A program made the position numbers and the translations under genes. DNA of 64,000 nt from positions 1,178,001 through 1,242,000 of the forward strand of contig NZ_AP026764.1 in the NCBI RefSeq assembly GCF_026000435.1, written 5' to 3'. This DNA is from Vibrio sp. STUT-A11. GTDB lineage: Bacteria > Pseudomonadota > Gammaproteobacteria > Enterobacterales > Vibrionaceae. Below the pieces are notes generated by a model. It was not told the origin of the DNA, did not search any database, and saw nothing but the letters and a program-made list of their open reading frames with translations. The stretch's first letter is position 1. Each line of letters opens with the position of its first letter. Positions 45,698-54,916 of this stretch are shown in pieces.

Positions 45698-47000
45698 GTT
45701 TTGTCTCCGCTTGCTGATTATCACGACAGTATTGTTTGGCGATTGCTTCTAAGCTGCTGCTTACTGGTTGGAAGGCAAAGTCCACGTTCGGAATAACGCC
45801 ACGTTTCTCTAGCTCACGCCACGGTGAGATTCCGATCCTTGCGCTGAGAACCACTTGGCAATCTGCGATTGTGTCGAACAAGGCTTCTTTTTCAGACTCT
45901 TCACCACATTCACTTTGGCCTGTGCAGTATTGAGCAACGTTGCGTGATTCCTCAAACAGAAACTGTTGTGATTGTTGGTCATATTGGTAGATCTCAAAGC
46001 GTTTGGCGTGGCCAAAATGCAATCCGATATGGGCTTCTCCATGGCTGGCAACCGCGACTTTATATACCGATGGTTTAGAAGATGAGCCGCATGTTGAGGC
46101 CTTGTCATCACTAAGCATTCCAACGGCGTCTGCTCGGCATTGTTTACAATGGGTCATTTGCGGCATATGCACACCGCATTCTTCGCGGACGCGTTGCAGT
46201 TCATCTTCTGTTGGCCCCAGCTGACCGTTCAACCCAAAATAGGTGCCGTGACTTGGGTCGGAAATCAGCGGCATGATGTTATGCAGTGTCGCGCCTAGTG
46301 ATTTCACTTTCTCTGATACTTGAGCAATGTGATGGTCGTTGATGCCCGGAATAAGTACTGTGTTCACTTTCACCAGCATGCCAGCCTTGGCTGCGAACTC
46401 TAATCCGAGCAATTGACGATCAATAAGTGTTTGTGCGGCGATTCTACCCTTAAGCCGTTTTTGGTTGTAAAAAATCCAAGGATAAATTTTTTCTCCGATC
46501 TCAGCATCAATACAATTAATCGTAATGGTGAGGTGATTAACACCTAATACCGCCAGCGTCATAACATGTTCAGCAAGCGCAAGTCCGTTGGTTGAGATAC
46601 AAAGCTGTACGTTGGGGTCGGCTTTATGGATATCTCTCAGGGTTTTAAACGTGGCTTGTGGGTTTGCGAGCGCGTCACCAGGGCCTGCGATTCCAACTAC
46701 CGTCAGGTTAGGCGCACGTTTTTTAATGGTAGAAAACTGTTTGAGAGCGGCTGCACTATCCATAACGTGTGACACAACTCCCGGGCGAGACTCATTGCTG
46801 CAGTCATATTTCCGGTTACAGTAGTTGCACTGTATGTTGCATGCTGGTGCTACAGGTAAATGCATACGGGCATATTGATGAGCCTGCTTCGAATAGCAAG
46901 GGTGTTTCGCAATTTTATCTTGCGTTTGTTTATTGAAAAAGTGATGAAGATTATCTTGTGCACAATCGTCACTTTTTGCGTGCGGTGAAGGACTTTCCAT
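45675..47000 (-). CDS. nifB: NifB, radical SAM NifB-co synthase
   Basis: 441 residues. Radical SAM motif CNIQCNYC (Cys54, 58, 61), followed by RPGVVSHVMDSAAAL and VVGIAGPGDALANP; the C-terminal NifX-like domain (about 300-430) starts KVAVASHGEAHIGLHFGHAKRF. It makes the 8Fe-9S-C core of FeMo-co. AAGGGGC precedes the ATG. First gene of its unit. Confidence 0.97.
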   Translation of the reverse strand: MESPSPHAKSDDCAQDNLHHFFNKQTQDKIAKHPCYSKQAHQYARMHLPVAPACNIQCNYCNRKYDCSNESRPGVVSHVMDSAAALKQFSTIKKRAPNLTVVGIAGPGDALANPQATFKTLRDIHKADPNVQLCISTNGLALAEHVMTLAVLGVNHLTITINCIDAEIGEKIYPWIFYNQKRLKGRIAAQTLIDRQLLGLEFAAKAGMLVKVNTVLIPGINDHHIAQVSEKVKSLGATLHNIMPLISDPSHGTYFGLNGQLGPTEDELQRVREECGVHMPQMTHCKQCRADAVGMLSDDKASTCGSSSKPSVYKVAVASHGEAHIGLHFGHAKRFEIYQYDQQSQQFLFEESRNVAQYCTGQSECGEESEKEALFDTIADCQVVLSARIGISPWRELEKRGVIPNVDFAFQPVSSSLEAIAKQYCRDNQQAETKHELFNQQ

Positions 47001-47039
47001 GTCTGCCCCTTATGAGTAAATGCCTTTAATAAGCTTCAT

Positions 47040-47056
47040 TGCAATCATTGTTCCTT
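47040..47056 (-). promoter_or_regulatory. Sigma-54 promoter of nifB
   Basis: Minus strand AGGAACA-N4-TTGCA, GG and GC ten bases apart (47053-47054, 47041-47042). The first base of the -24 element departs from consensus. Confidence 0.7.
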
Positions 47057-47104
47057 AACTAACGTATTGTTTTACATAAGCTAAGGATTCTGATTAGTAA
47101 CAAT

Positions 47105-47120
47105 TGTTCGTTTGCCAACA
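47105..47120 (-). promoter_or_regulatory. NifA upstream activator site, nifB
   Basis: TGT-N10-ACA, 51 bases upstream of the nifB -24 element, in the nifA-nifB gap. Confidence 0.75.
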
Positions 47121-47141
47121 ATATCTAGCTTTCGAAAATTG

Positions 47142-48740
47142 TCAGATTTGTTTCATCTCGATATTTAATATTTGAATTCGATAAGCAATTTGACGCGGCG
47201 TCATATTGAGCAACCTTGCTGCTTTGGCTTTTACCCAACCAGATCGCTCAAGCGCATCGATTACCAGTTCTCTCTCGTCAGCCGGTTTGCTTTTCTCCCG
47301 TTGCATAAGCTGACTTTCTGGTACGCGAGGCGGTGTCGAGGTTGCAAGAGTTGGTGCGTAAGTGGGTTGAGCCGATGCTGAAAAGCTGGGTTCAGACTGG
47401 TTGATTTTGATTAAGCTGGCATCAATGACGCCGGACTCGCACAATACCGAAGCGCGTTCCAAGGTATTTTCTAGTTCACGCACGTTACCCGGCCAATTGT
47501 GATTCATCATCACTCGTATCGCATCGTCACTGATGGTGAGGTTGCGACCTTGTTGCTTACTGAGCTTTTTGCGCATGAACTCGGCAAGCTCTGGAATGTC
47601 TTGAATGCGGTCCCGAAGAGGAGGCAAGTGCATTGGCATAACATTCAGACGGTAATAAAGGTCTTCACGGAAGTTACCTTGCGTCACTTCCTCTTCCAGA
47701 TGACGGTTAGTCGCGGCGATAATACGCACGTTTACCGTAATAGTTGTTGTTCCCCCGACTCGTTCAAACTCTTTCTCCTGCAATACTCGCAATAACTTTG
47801 CTTGAAACGCTGCACTGGTTTCGCCGATTTCATCCAGGAAAATAGTGCCATTGTGTGCCATTTCAAATCGCCCTTTACGCTGCTTGACCGCACCCGTAAA
47901 TGCGCCTTTTTCGTGGCCGAACAACTCAGATTCGAGCAAGTTATCAGGCAGTGCTGCGCAGTTTAGTTTGATAAACGGACGATCAGCTCGAGGAGAGTTA
48001 TAGTGAATCGCGTTGGCTATAAGCTCTTTACCTGTCCCCGATTCACCGCGAACCAACACCGTTGAATCCCAGCGAGACACCAGACGAATTTGGTCGAAAA
48101 TTTGCCTCATGGTTTTGGTGTGTCCCACTAAGTTGTGAAAACTGTAGTTGTTACGAACTTTACGGCGTAATCCGTCACGCTCATCAACAAGTTCTTTTTC
48201 GGTTCGCTCAACGTTCTGAGACAGTTGAATATTCTTGGCGATTAAGTTGCCAATCATATCGAGGAATTTAGACAACAACGTAAGGTGCTCGTCGCTGACA
48301 TTAGGTGGCTGGGCTGAAAGTGCGCCAAGAACTTTACTATTACTGTCTTTGATTGGAACGCAGATGAAAGGCTTGTCATAGTCATAGAGTGCCATTTTGT
48401 CCGCAAAGCGCATATCGCTACCGAGATTGCGAATTACCATAGAGCTTCCTTGACTGAGGACTTCTCCGACAATACCTTCACCGGTTTTATAGTAAACGTT
48501 CTTTTGGTCTCGGCTACTGTCGCTAAGTGGGCTATGTACAGACTTAACCAATAAAATGTTCTTTTGGTGGTCGAGAATGGTAAGCATGCCACACTGTAAA
48601 CGACACTCATCGTGCAGAATTTTAAGTATTTTGTCGCATGACTCAACGTAATTTAAGCTAGCATTTAGAACACTAGATATTCGATACATTGCCGCCAATA
48701 ACTGACGCTCTAAATCTAAAAGCGAATGATCTTCTATCAT
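47142..48740 (-). CDS. nifA: NifA, sigma-54 activator of nif genes
   Basis: 532 residues. N-terminal GAF domain (about 25-170), AAA+ domain with Walker A GESGTGKE, the sigma-54 contact loop GAFTGA and LDEIGE (about 205-440), and a C-terminal Fis-type helix-turn-helix (about 490-530, AAARLLNMTPRQIAYRI). It lacks the cysteine linker motif of oxygen-sensing rhizobial NifA, which fits control by NifL. Its start overlaps the nifL stop by four bases, so the two are made in a balanced ratio. Confidence 0.97.
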   Translation of the reverse strand: MIEDHSLLDLERQLLAAMYRISSVLNASLNYVESCDKILKILHDECRLQCGMLTILDHQKNILLVKSVHSPLSDSSRDQKNVYYKTGEGIVGEVLSQGSSMVIRNLGSDMRFADKMALYDYDKPFICVPIKDSNSKVLGALSAQPPNVSDEHLTLLSKFLDMIGNLIAKNIQLSQNVERTEKELVDERDGLRRKVRNNYSFHNLVGHTKTMRQIFDQIRLVSRWDSTVLVRGESGTGKELIANAIHYNSPRADRPFIKLNCAALPDNLLESELFGHEKGAFTGAVKQRKGRFEMAHNGTIFLDEIGETSAAFQAKLLRVLQEKEFERVGGTTTITVNVRIIAATNRHLEEEVTQGNFREDLYYRLNVMPMHLPPLRDRIQDIPELAEFMRKKLSKQQGRNLTISDDAIRVMMNHNWPGNVRELENTLERASVLCESGVIDASLIKINQSEPSFSASAQPTYAPTLATSTPPRVPESQLMQREKSKPADERELVIDALERSGWVKAKAARLLNMTPRQIAYRIQILNIEMKQI

Positions 48741-50278
48741 AATGACTTACCGCTATTAATTGGAAATGTTAAGCAGACTTTCGCGCCGTTTAGCCGACGA
48801 CTGTCTGAAATCGTTACGGTAGCTGAATGTTCATTGAGCACCTGTTGTACGATAGAAAGCCCAATACCGCGACAGCCAGACTGGTGCTTTGGTTTGGTGC
48901 TGTAAAATGGTTGGAATACGGTCAGACGAAGATCTTCTTTCACCCCGAAGCCATTGTCTTCGATATCAACCACTATCTCTCCGTTTCTTTCATAAGATTG
49001 AATGAACAGCGTTCGATCAGACGGTTTAGCATATTTGATTGCATCCAACGCGTTATCAATGAGCTGTTTTATGGCAAGAATCAGTCGATGAGGCGTGCCG
49101 TTGATTGAGGAAAGCTTTGGCGATAGATCAAGCTCTAAGTTGATTGAAAGCCTCATCAATTCATCATTACTAATGCTGCATGAATCACGAATCACTTCAT
49201 TGAGATTCACTGGTTGCCGCGCTTCTCTTTCTCGTTCAGGGATGGCGAGCATGATTTCTTGCATGGCTGCATTTGCACTCGCCATTGCGTCATCCATCGC
49301 GATTAAACCGGGACAGGAGGCATTAGTGCGTTTGAGAATATTCACCGCAGAATCGATGACATTGAACGGTCCCTGCAATTGATGCAGTGTACCCATTAAT
49401 GCTTCTTGCATAGCGTGGACGTATTTATTGTCCCTCACCATTAGCTTGGTAGCATTAATACGTCGTTCCTCGACCAAGAGCTTCTCTTTGGTACGCTCAG
49501 TGATAGAGATAACACTATAGTCATCATCACTGTCTGGAAGAAAATAATGTTCAATGTTGATGGTTGAAACCGGAATTTTCGCCAATGTAAATTCAAACCA
49601 TCGTTCGCATGTACCGTCTTCATTTCGAACAGAGATATTTTGCGTACGGTTTTTATGTTCGCCGATGAACTCAACCACACTAGCCTGTTGATAGTCTCGC
49701 TGAATGCTTTGCAGCAATAAATCGATAGGGCAGTGGTCAATGCTGTTGTGTATTCGTTGATACTTTTTGTTGCTGACTAGCAGCTTGTTGGAGGCATCAA
49801 CCAGTGCGATGGCTGTCGAAGAACCATTCAGCACCGCCTGAAAGAGTGTGAACTGATTTTTTTGCTCAGTGATACGTTGGTGTCGCTCTGTAATATCGCG
49901 ATGGATGGCATAATATCGTGTCTCGCCACTTTTCTCTTTTAGCCGAGAAATCGAAATTTCGGCAATATATGGCTCTCCATTTTTCTTTCTGTTGACCAAC
50001 TGACCTTGCCAATGGTCACCATTGGTAATGGCTAGCCACATATTTTGATATACGCGTTGAGGTGTTGCCTTATACGAAAGCAGTGACGAATTCTTACCAA
50101 TCAGTTCGCGCGAACTATAGCCAGTGATCTGATTAAAGGTCTTATTGACGAAAAGTATGTTGCCATATTTATCGGTAATGCTGATGGCGACAGGAGCATG
50201 CGCAACGATCTGCTCGAACGCTTGCATGTCAAACACCATTGAATTGCTATCGGGTAGCAGGCTATCAAGTTGTTCCAT
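48737..50278 (-). CDS. nifL: NifL, redox and nitrogen-sensing anti-activator
   Basis: 513 residues from the ATG at 50278 (GGAAAGACGT upstream). PAS1 (about 20-130, with the FAD-site-like ITGYSSRELIGKNSS), PAS2 (about 140-260), a central helical region with TLHQLQGPFNVID, and a GHKL ATP-binding domain (DNALDAI, DIEDNGFGV, GCRGIGLSIV). It binds and silences NifA when oxygen or fixed nitrogen is high. Order nifL-nifA as in Klebsiella. Confidence 0.95.
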   Translation of the reverse strand: MEQLDSLLPDSNSMVFDMQAFEQIVAHAPVAISITDKYGNILFVNKTFNQITGYSSRELIGKNSSLLSYKATPQRVYQNMWLAITNGDHWQGQLVNRKKNGEPYIAEISISRLKEKSGETRYYAIHRDITERHQRITEQKNQFTLFQAVLNGSSTAIALVDASNKLLVSNKKYQRIHNSIDHCPIDLLLQSIQRDYQQASVVEFIGEHKNRTQNISVRNEDGTCERWFEFTLAKIPVSTINIEHYFLPDSDDDYSVISITERTKEKLLVEERRINATKLMVRDNKYVHAMQEALMGTLHQLQGPFNVIDSAVNILKRTNASCPGLIAMDDAMASANAAMQEIMLAIPEREREARQPVNLNEVIRDSCSISNDELMRLSINLELDLSPKLSSINGTPHRLILAIKQLIDNALDAIKYAKPSDRTLFIQSYERNGEIVVDIEDNGFGVKEDLRLTVFQPFYSTKPKHQSGCRGIGLSIVQQVLNEHSATVTISDSRRLNGAKVCLTFPINSGKSL

Positions 50279-50317
50279 ACGTCTTTCCTTATACGTTTGG
50301 CGATATAAGACCGTCAA

Positions 50318-50334
50318 TGCATTTCCTATTCCAA
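50318..50334 (-). promoter_or_regulatory. Sigma-54 promoter of nifLA
   Basis: Minus strand TGGAATA-N4-ATGCA, GG (50331-50332) and GC (50319-50320) ten bases apart. In Klebsiella this promoter is activated by NtrC and can be autoactivated by NifA. Confidence 0.7.
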
Positions 50335-50375
50335 ACACTCAAGCCAGGTATGGTGGGCTCGCTAAAGTGAAGGTT

Positions 50376-50391
50376 TGTTTGATTTCGGACA
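50376..50391 (-). promoter_or_regulatory. NifA upstream activator site near nifL
   Basis: TGT-N10-ACA, 44 bases upstream of the nifLA -24 element. Suggests autoactivation by NifA. Confidence 0.65.
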
Positions 50392-50416
50392 ATTATTCAT
50401 GCGAACAAGCGAACTT

Positions 50417-50432
50417 TGTTGGGTTTGTGACA
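50417..50432 (+). promoter_or_regulatory. NifA upstream activator site, rnf
   Basis: TGT-N10-ACA, 92 bases upstream of the rnfA -24 element; it may also serve the divergent nifL promoter. Confidence 0.7.
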
Positions 50433-50521
50433 CAGATATTTTGCTAAAGAAAATCGCTTAGCCTGCGCGCTAGCACTGTATTGACGGGGTCGTTTGATTC
50501 ATTCCAGTGCAAAAACGCTCC

Positions 50522-50539
50522 GTGGCATACGCTATGCAC
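50522..50539 (+). promoter_or_regulatory. Sigma-54 promoter of rnf operon
   Basis: TGGCATA-N4-ATGCA with GG (50524-50525) and GC (50536-50537) ten bases apart. Predicted start near 50548. Confidence 0.75.
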
Positions 50540-50573
50540 CACCTTTGAGAAAGGAAGCTAGTGGAGTGCTGTT

Positions 50574-51149
50574 ATGTCCGAAGGATTGATCATTTTTCTG
50601 AGTGCGACATTTGTAAACAATGTCGTTTTAGCCAAATTTCTGGGCTTGTGTCCGTTCATGGGAGTGTCGAGCAAAATTACCAGTGCGGTGGGAATGGGGA
50701 TCGCAACGATATTCGTGCTTACCTTAGCGACGGTATCAAGCTGGATTATTGAGTTTGCGATTTTGGAGCCGTTGCATCTGGAGTTTATGAGGATCATATC
50801 CTTCATATTGGTCATCGCTGCGGTCGTTCAGTTTACCGAGCTATACGTTAAAAAATCTTTTCCTGAACTGTACCAGTCTTTGGGCGTATTTCTCCCTCTC
50901 ATCACCACCAACTGTGCCGTTTTTGGGGTCGCATTGTTGGCTGTTCAAGACAATCTGTCCTTTCTCAATACCATTATGTTCAGTTTAGGGTCTGCTTTGG
51001 GCTTTCTATTCGTGATCACGATTTTTGCTGGTCTACGCAGTCAACTTATGTTGAGTCAGGTTCCGTCAGCATTTAAAGGCTCTCCGATAGCATTCATCAC
51101 AGCGGGATTTTTGTCGATGGCCTTCATGGGCTTTTCGGGAATGGCATAG
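50574..51149 (+). CDS. rnfA: Rnf complex membrane subunit RnfA
   Basis: 191 residues, six membrane segments, with NNVVLAKFLGLCPFMGVSSK, the RnfA/NqrE signature whose cysteines hold a membrane [2Fe-2S] cluster. Part of the Rnf complex that drives electrons from NADH to low-potential ferredoxin or flavodoxin using the ion gradient. First gene of a seven-gene operon under NifA-type control. Confidence 0.95.
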   Translation: MSEGLIIFLSATFVNNVVLAKFLGLCPFMGVSSKITSAVGMGIATIFVLTLATVSSWIIEFAILEPLHLEFMRIISFILVIAAVVQFTELYVKKSFPELYQSLGVFLPLITTNCAVFGVALLAVQDNLSFLNTIMFSLGSALGFLFVITIFAGLRSQLMLSQVPSAFKGSPIAFITAGFLSMAFMGFSGMA

Positions 51150-51162
51150 AGGAGACTAAGTC

Positions 51163-51690
51163 ATGTTACTTACGACGCTTATATTTTTTGTCACGCTCGG
51201 AGCATTGCTTGGGCTTGCGCTTGGGTACGCTGCAAAAATGTTCCATGTGGAAGGCGACCCGAGGATAGATAAAGTTGAAGCATTACTGCCGGGTGGCCAA
51301 TGCGGTCAGTGTGGAGAGGCTGGTTGTCGTCAGGCCGCCGAAAAAATGGTCACTGGTGAACTAAGCCCGGCTTGTTGTCCACCTGGCGGAGCGCTACTTG
51401 CTCAAAACGTTGCACAGTTGCTCGGTGTTTCAATTGATACAAGTGATCAAGACACTGAGCTGGTGGCAAGGGTTGATGAAACGCAGTGTAACGGGTGCAA
51501 CCGCTGCTACAAAGCCTGTCCTTTTGATGCAATTGTCGGTGCGCCGAAACAGTTACACACGGTACTAAAAGACGTGTGTACTGGTTGTCAGTTATGTGAA
51601 AAAGCCTGTACACGAGGTTGCTTGACCATGTCCGAAGTGACGCCGTCGGTGTCGACATGGTATTGGCCAAAGCCTTCATTGTCGGTTTAG
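51163..51690 (+). CDS. rnfB: Rnf complex Fe-S subunit RnfB
   Basis: 175 residues. One N-terminal membrane anchor, then the four-cysteine motif CGQCGEAGC ... CCPPGG, and two [4Fe-4S] motifs CNGCNRCYKAC and CTGCQLCEKACTRGC. It is the ferredoxin-like exit of the Rnf complex. Slightly shorter than E. coli RsxB. Confidence 0.95.
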   Translation: MLLTTLIFFVTLGALLGLALGYAAKMFHVEGDPRIDKVEALLPGGQCGQCGEAGCRQAAEKMVTGELSPACCPPGGALLAQNVAQLLGVSIDTSDQDTELVARVDETQCNGCNRCYKACPFDAIVGAPKQLHTVLKDVCTGCQLCEKACTRGCLTMSEVTPSVSTWYWPKPSLSV

Positions 51691-51699
51691 GAGTGAATC

Positions 51700-53313
51700 A
51701 TGTCCAGTTTAAGCAGTGTTAGTTTGTGGAATAAACCATTTAGTGGCGGTATTCATCCCAAAGCTTATAAAGAGTTAACGTCCGATCAACGTATTGATCG
51801 CCATTTCTGGCCTCGGAATATCTATTTACCATTGCAGACTCGTTCCGGGGCAAAGTTAAGGGTATTGGTTAGCCCTGGGGAATCAGTGCACAGAGGGCAG
51901 TTGGTTGCTGTTGGACTTACTGACTTCGTCGCACCTTTGCATTCATCTGTGAATGGTGTGGTGACAGCAATTGTCCCGCACATTACTACTCATCCGGCGA
52001 AAGTGAAGTGTGACACGGTAGTCATTCGCGCGAATGACGATAAACAATGGGGAGTATCTTCGCCGGGTGAAGATATCCATAACTTAGATGCAGATATCAT
52101 TATTGATCGCGTTGCGGAAGCGGGCATTGTCGGGCTAGGTGGCGCTGGTTTCCCAGCCGCGGTTAAGTTGCGATTTTCAAGAAGCGCCAAAGTAGACACC
52201 ATCATCATTAACGGAGGTGAATGCGAACCGTATCTGACCAGTGATGATTTAACCATGCAAACCTACCCTGAAGAAATTGTTTCGGGGATACGGATGATGT
52301 TGATTGCGAGCGGTGCGCAAAGGGCCATTATCGGCGTGGAAGATAACAAACCGGATGCGTTAAGTGCGCTCCAGTTTGCCGCGAGTGAAGTCGACACTAT
52401 TGACGTGCGTAAGGTGCCGAGTATTTACCCGATGGGATCTGAGAAGCACTTAATAAAAACGCTCACTGGAAAAGATGTTCCACCAGGAGGACGTGCCACT
52501 CAGGTCGGTATTTTAGTTAACAATATTTCTACGGTTAGGGCGGTGTACCATGCGGTTCGATTCCGTCGTCCTCTGGTTTCGCGGATTGTCACGGTGAGTG
52601 GTAAGGGGATCGCAGAGCCTAAAAATGTAGAGGTACCAATTGGAACCCCAGTAAATGAAGTCATTAACTATTGCGGTGGGGTCAGTGACTCCACGGAGCG
52701 ATTACTTTTAGGCGGACCCATGATGGGCCAGGTTATTCCTTCAATGCAGGTACCTGTTGATAAAACGGTTGGCGGAATACTGGCGTTAACCGAAGACGAG
52801 GTGTTTCTTGAAACCAAACATCAAGAGTGTATTCGTTGTGGTCAATGTGTTCGAGCCTGTCCTATGGGTTTGATGCCATTTCAAATGGCCGCATACACTC
52901 GAGTTTCCGACTTTAAACGCGCGGAAGAACTGGGTGTGAATCATTGCTTGTCTTGTGGTGCGTGTGGGTACGTTTGCCCTTCTTCGATTCCTTTAGTTCA
53001 GTATTTTATGCACGCAAAAGGAGTGATTGCATCGCATACCTTTATGGAGCAAAGGGCGGCTCAGACCAAAGTGCTTAATGAATCCAGAAAGCAACGTCTC
53101 GCCCTTGAGGCCGCTGAGAAGAAAGCCAAAGCTGCGAAAAAAGTGACAAGACCAGCCCGAAATGCGCGGCCTGAGCGACCAGAGAGACCTGTCCGAAATG
53201 CTCAACCTGAGCGAGCGGAAAAGCCGACTCGTCCAGAGAGACCGGCCCGCCCACCACGTCCAGCGCGAGTATCTCGTCAAGATAAAGCCGCTGAGAAGGA
53301 GCAACAGTTATGA
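51700..53313 (+). CDS. rnfC: Rnf complex NADH-binding subunit RnfC
   Basis: 537 residues. Glycine-rich NADH/FMN region GIVGLGGAGFPAAVKL and GGECEPYLTSDD (about 140-180), two cluster motifs CIRCGQCVRAC and CLSCGACGYVC (about 380-425), then a positively charged tail (about 455-530) with repeated RPERPxR units and Ala/Lys. The tail is a low-complexity extension that varies in length within the family. Overlaps rnfD by four bases. Confidence 0.95.
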   Translation: MSSLSSVSLWNKPFSGGIHPKAYKELTSDQRIDRHFWPRNIYLPLQTRSGAKLRVLVSPGESVHRGQLVAVGLTDFVAPLHSSVNGVVTAIVPHITTHPAKVKCDTVVIRANDDKQWGVSSPGEDIHNLDADIIIDRVAEAGIVGLGGAGFPAAVKLRFSRSAKVDTIIINGGECEPYLTSDDLTMQTYPEEIVSGIRMMLIASGAQRAIIGVEDNKPDALSALQFAASEVDTIDVRKVPSIYPMGSEKHLIKTLTGKDVPPGGRATQVGILVNNISTVRAVYHAVRFRRPLVSRIVTVSGKGIAEPKNVEVPIGTPVNEVINYCGGVSDSTERLLLGGPMMGQVIPSMQVPVDKTVGGILALTEDEVFLETKHQECIRCGQCVRACPMGLMPFQMAAYTRVSDFKRAEELGVNHCLSCGACGYVCPSSIPLVQYFMHAKGVIASHTFMEQRAAQTKVLNESRKQRLALEAAEKKAKAAKKVTRPARNARPERPERPVRNAQPERAEKPTRPERPARPPRPARVSRQDKAAEKEQQL

Positions 53314-54305
53314 TCAAATATGACTCAGTAATTGGCCCATTTGCTCACAACGGGAGCTCATCTACACGAATTATGTATCTCGTTATCTTAACGTTATTAC
53401 CTGCTTGTGTATTGGCTGGCTTTCAGTTTGGGCGCAACAGTATCGCACTGATAGCCGTGTGTTGTTTAACCAGCATCATAAGTGAATGTTTATGTTTGTT
53501 AGCAATGAAAAAGAAACCTAGTGCGTGTTTTGATGGTTCGGCGATACTGACCGGGCTGCTGCTCGCCATGAGTTTACCGCCTTCGTTCCCAATCACTCTG
53601 GCGGTGTTCGGCAGTATGTTCGCCATTATTTTGGGCAAACAAATCTATGGTGGGTTAGGGCAGAACTTATTCAATCCAGCCATGCTAGCGCGCGTGATGC
53701 TACTGATCTGCTTTCCGGTTGAAATGACACAGTGGGCGGCCCCAACACCGCTAGATTTGAGCAACAATTTAGTCACCGTGCCGGATGGATGGCTGAGTTT
53801 TGACGGTGTGACAGCGGCGACGGCTCTCAGTATTGAAAGAACCTTGCCAGTTGAGTTTGCTCAGCAGTTCTTTGGGCAGCACTCAGGGAGTCTAGGTGAG
53901 ACCAGTACTTTCCTTATCCTGTGTGGCGGCGGTTATTTGATTTGGCGACGCATTATTCACTGGGCTATACCTGTGACCTTTATGCTTGGTCTGACAATAC
54001 CTGCATTGGTAAGTCATTTGATCGACTCCGAAGCTTATCTATCGCCGTGGATTCACCTCACCAGTGGCGCAGCCATGTTGGGTGCGTTTTATATCGCGAC
54101 AGATCTTGTTACCTCTCCAACCAGCATTCGCGGTCAGCTTATCTATGGGCTGGGGTGTGGGCTGCTTGTTTGGTTGATTCGAACCTTTGGCAGTTACCCC
54201 GAAGGCGTGGCTTTTGCGGTACTGATTATGAATGCGGTTAGCCCTTTAATTGATTACTACCTGCGCCCAAATGTGTTTGGTACTAGCCGAGTGACGGAGG
54301 AATAA
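53310..54305 (+). CDS. rnfD: Rnf complex membrane subunit RnfD
   Basis: 331 residues, about nine membrane segments; the covalent-FMN threonine is expected in SFDGVTAATALS (about residue 168). Homologous to NqrB. Passes electrons and helps ion translocation. Confidence 0.94.
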   Translation: MIKYDSVIGPFAHNGSSSTRIMYLVILTLLPACVLAGFQFGRNSIALIAVCCLTSIISECLCLLAMKKKPSACFDGSAILTGLLLAMSLPPSFPITLAVFGSMFAIILGKQIYGGLGQNLFNPAMLARVMLLICFPVEMTQWAAPTPLDLSNNLVTVPDGWLSFDGVTAATALSIERTLPVEFAQQFFGQHSGSLGETSTFLILCGGGYLIWRRIIHWAIPVTFMLGLTIPALVSHLIDSEAYLSPWIHLTSGAAMLGAFYIATDLVTSPTSIRGQLIYGLGCGLLVWLIRTFGSYPEGVAFAVLIMNAVSPLIDYYLRPNVFGTSRVTEE

Positions 54306-54307
54306 TC

Positions 54308-54916
54308 ATGGAAGTCAGATTACAGCCATTTAAAGAGCGTATTTCGTATCAGGTCATATTGCTTTCCAGTGCATGTGCGCTCGCCGCATTACTTTTGTTT
54401 GTTACGAATTGGGCGACGAAGCCAATCATCTCTCAGCGTATCTTAGAAGATCAGAACGCTCTATTGAGGGAAGTTTTGGCGGGACAACCTTATTCGAATG
54501 ATGTGTTTTCCAACCGCCAGCGTATCGAGTATGAGGGAAAGTCATTTGAACTGTATCGAGTGGAAGATGAAAATCAGCAACTGATTAACTGGGTGATCCG
54601 AGGTGAGCAGGAGGGATACAGTGGCACGATCCGCTTTCTTATCGGCTTAAAAATCAGTGGGGAGATTATTGGCGTTCGAATCATCAGTCACAGTGAGACG
54701 CCAGGACTGGGTGACAAAATCGAAGCTGAGAAAAGCAGTTGGATACTCAGTTTTGCCGAGCGCACTTTAGAGAACACAGGTGTGTGGGCGGTGAAAAAGG
54801 ACGGGGGTGATTTTGACCAATTTAGCGGCGCAACAATTACACCCAGAGCCGTAGTAAAAGGCGTGCATCAGGCGTTGTTAGCGCTTGAATCTTACCAAGG
54901 AGCGAACAATGAGTGA
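54308..54916 (+). CDS. rnfG: Rnf complex flavoprotein subunit RnfG
   Basis: 202 residues: one membrane anchor (about 14-35) and a periplasmic FMN-binding domain with SHSETPGLGDKIE and the flavinylation motif SGATITPRAV (about 175), where the threonine takes FMN. Overlaps rnfE by eight bases. Confidence 0.94.
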   Translation: MEVRLQPFKERISYQVILLSSACALAALLLFVTNWATKPIISQRILEDQNALLREVLAGQPYSNDVFSNRQRIEYEGKSFELYRVEDENQQLINWVIRGEQEGYSGTIRFLIGLKISGEIIGVRIISHSETPGLGDKIEAEKSSWILSFAERTLENTGVWAVKKDGGDFDQFSGATITPRAVVKGVHQALLALESYQGANNE

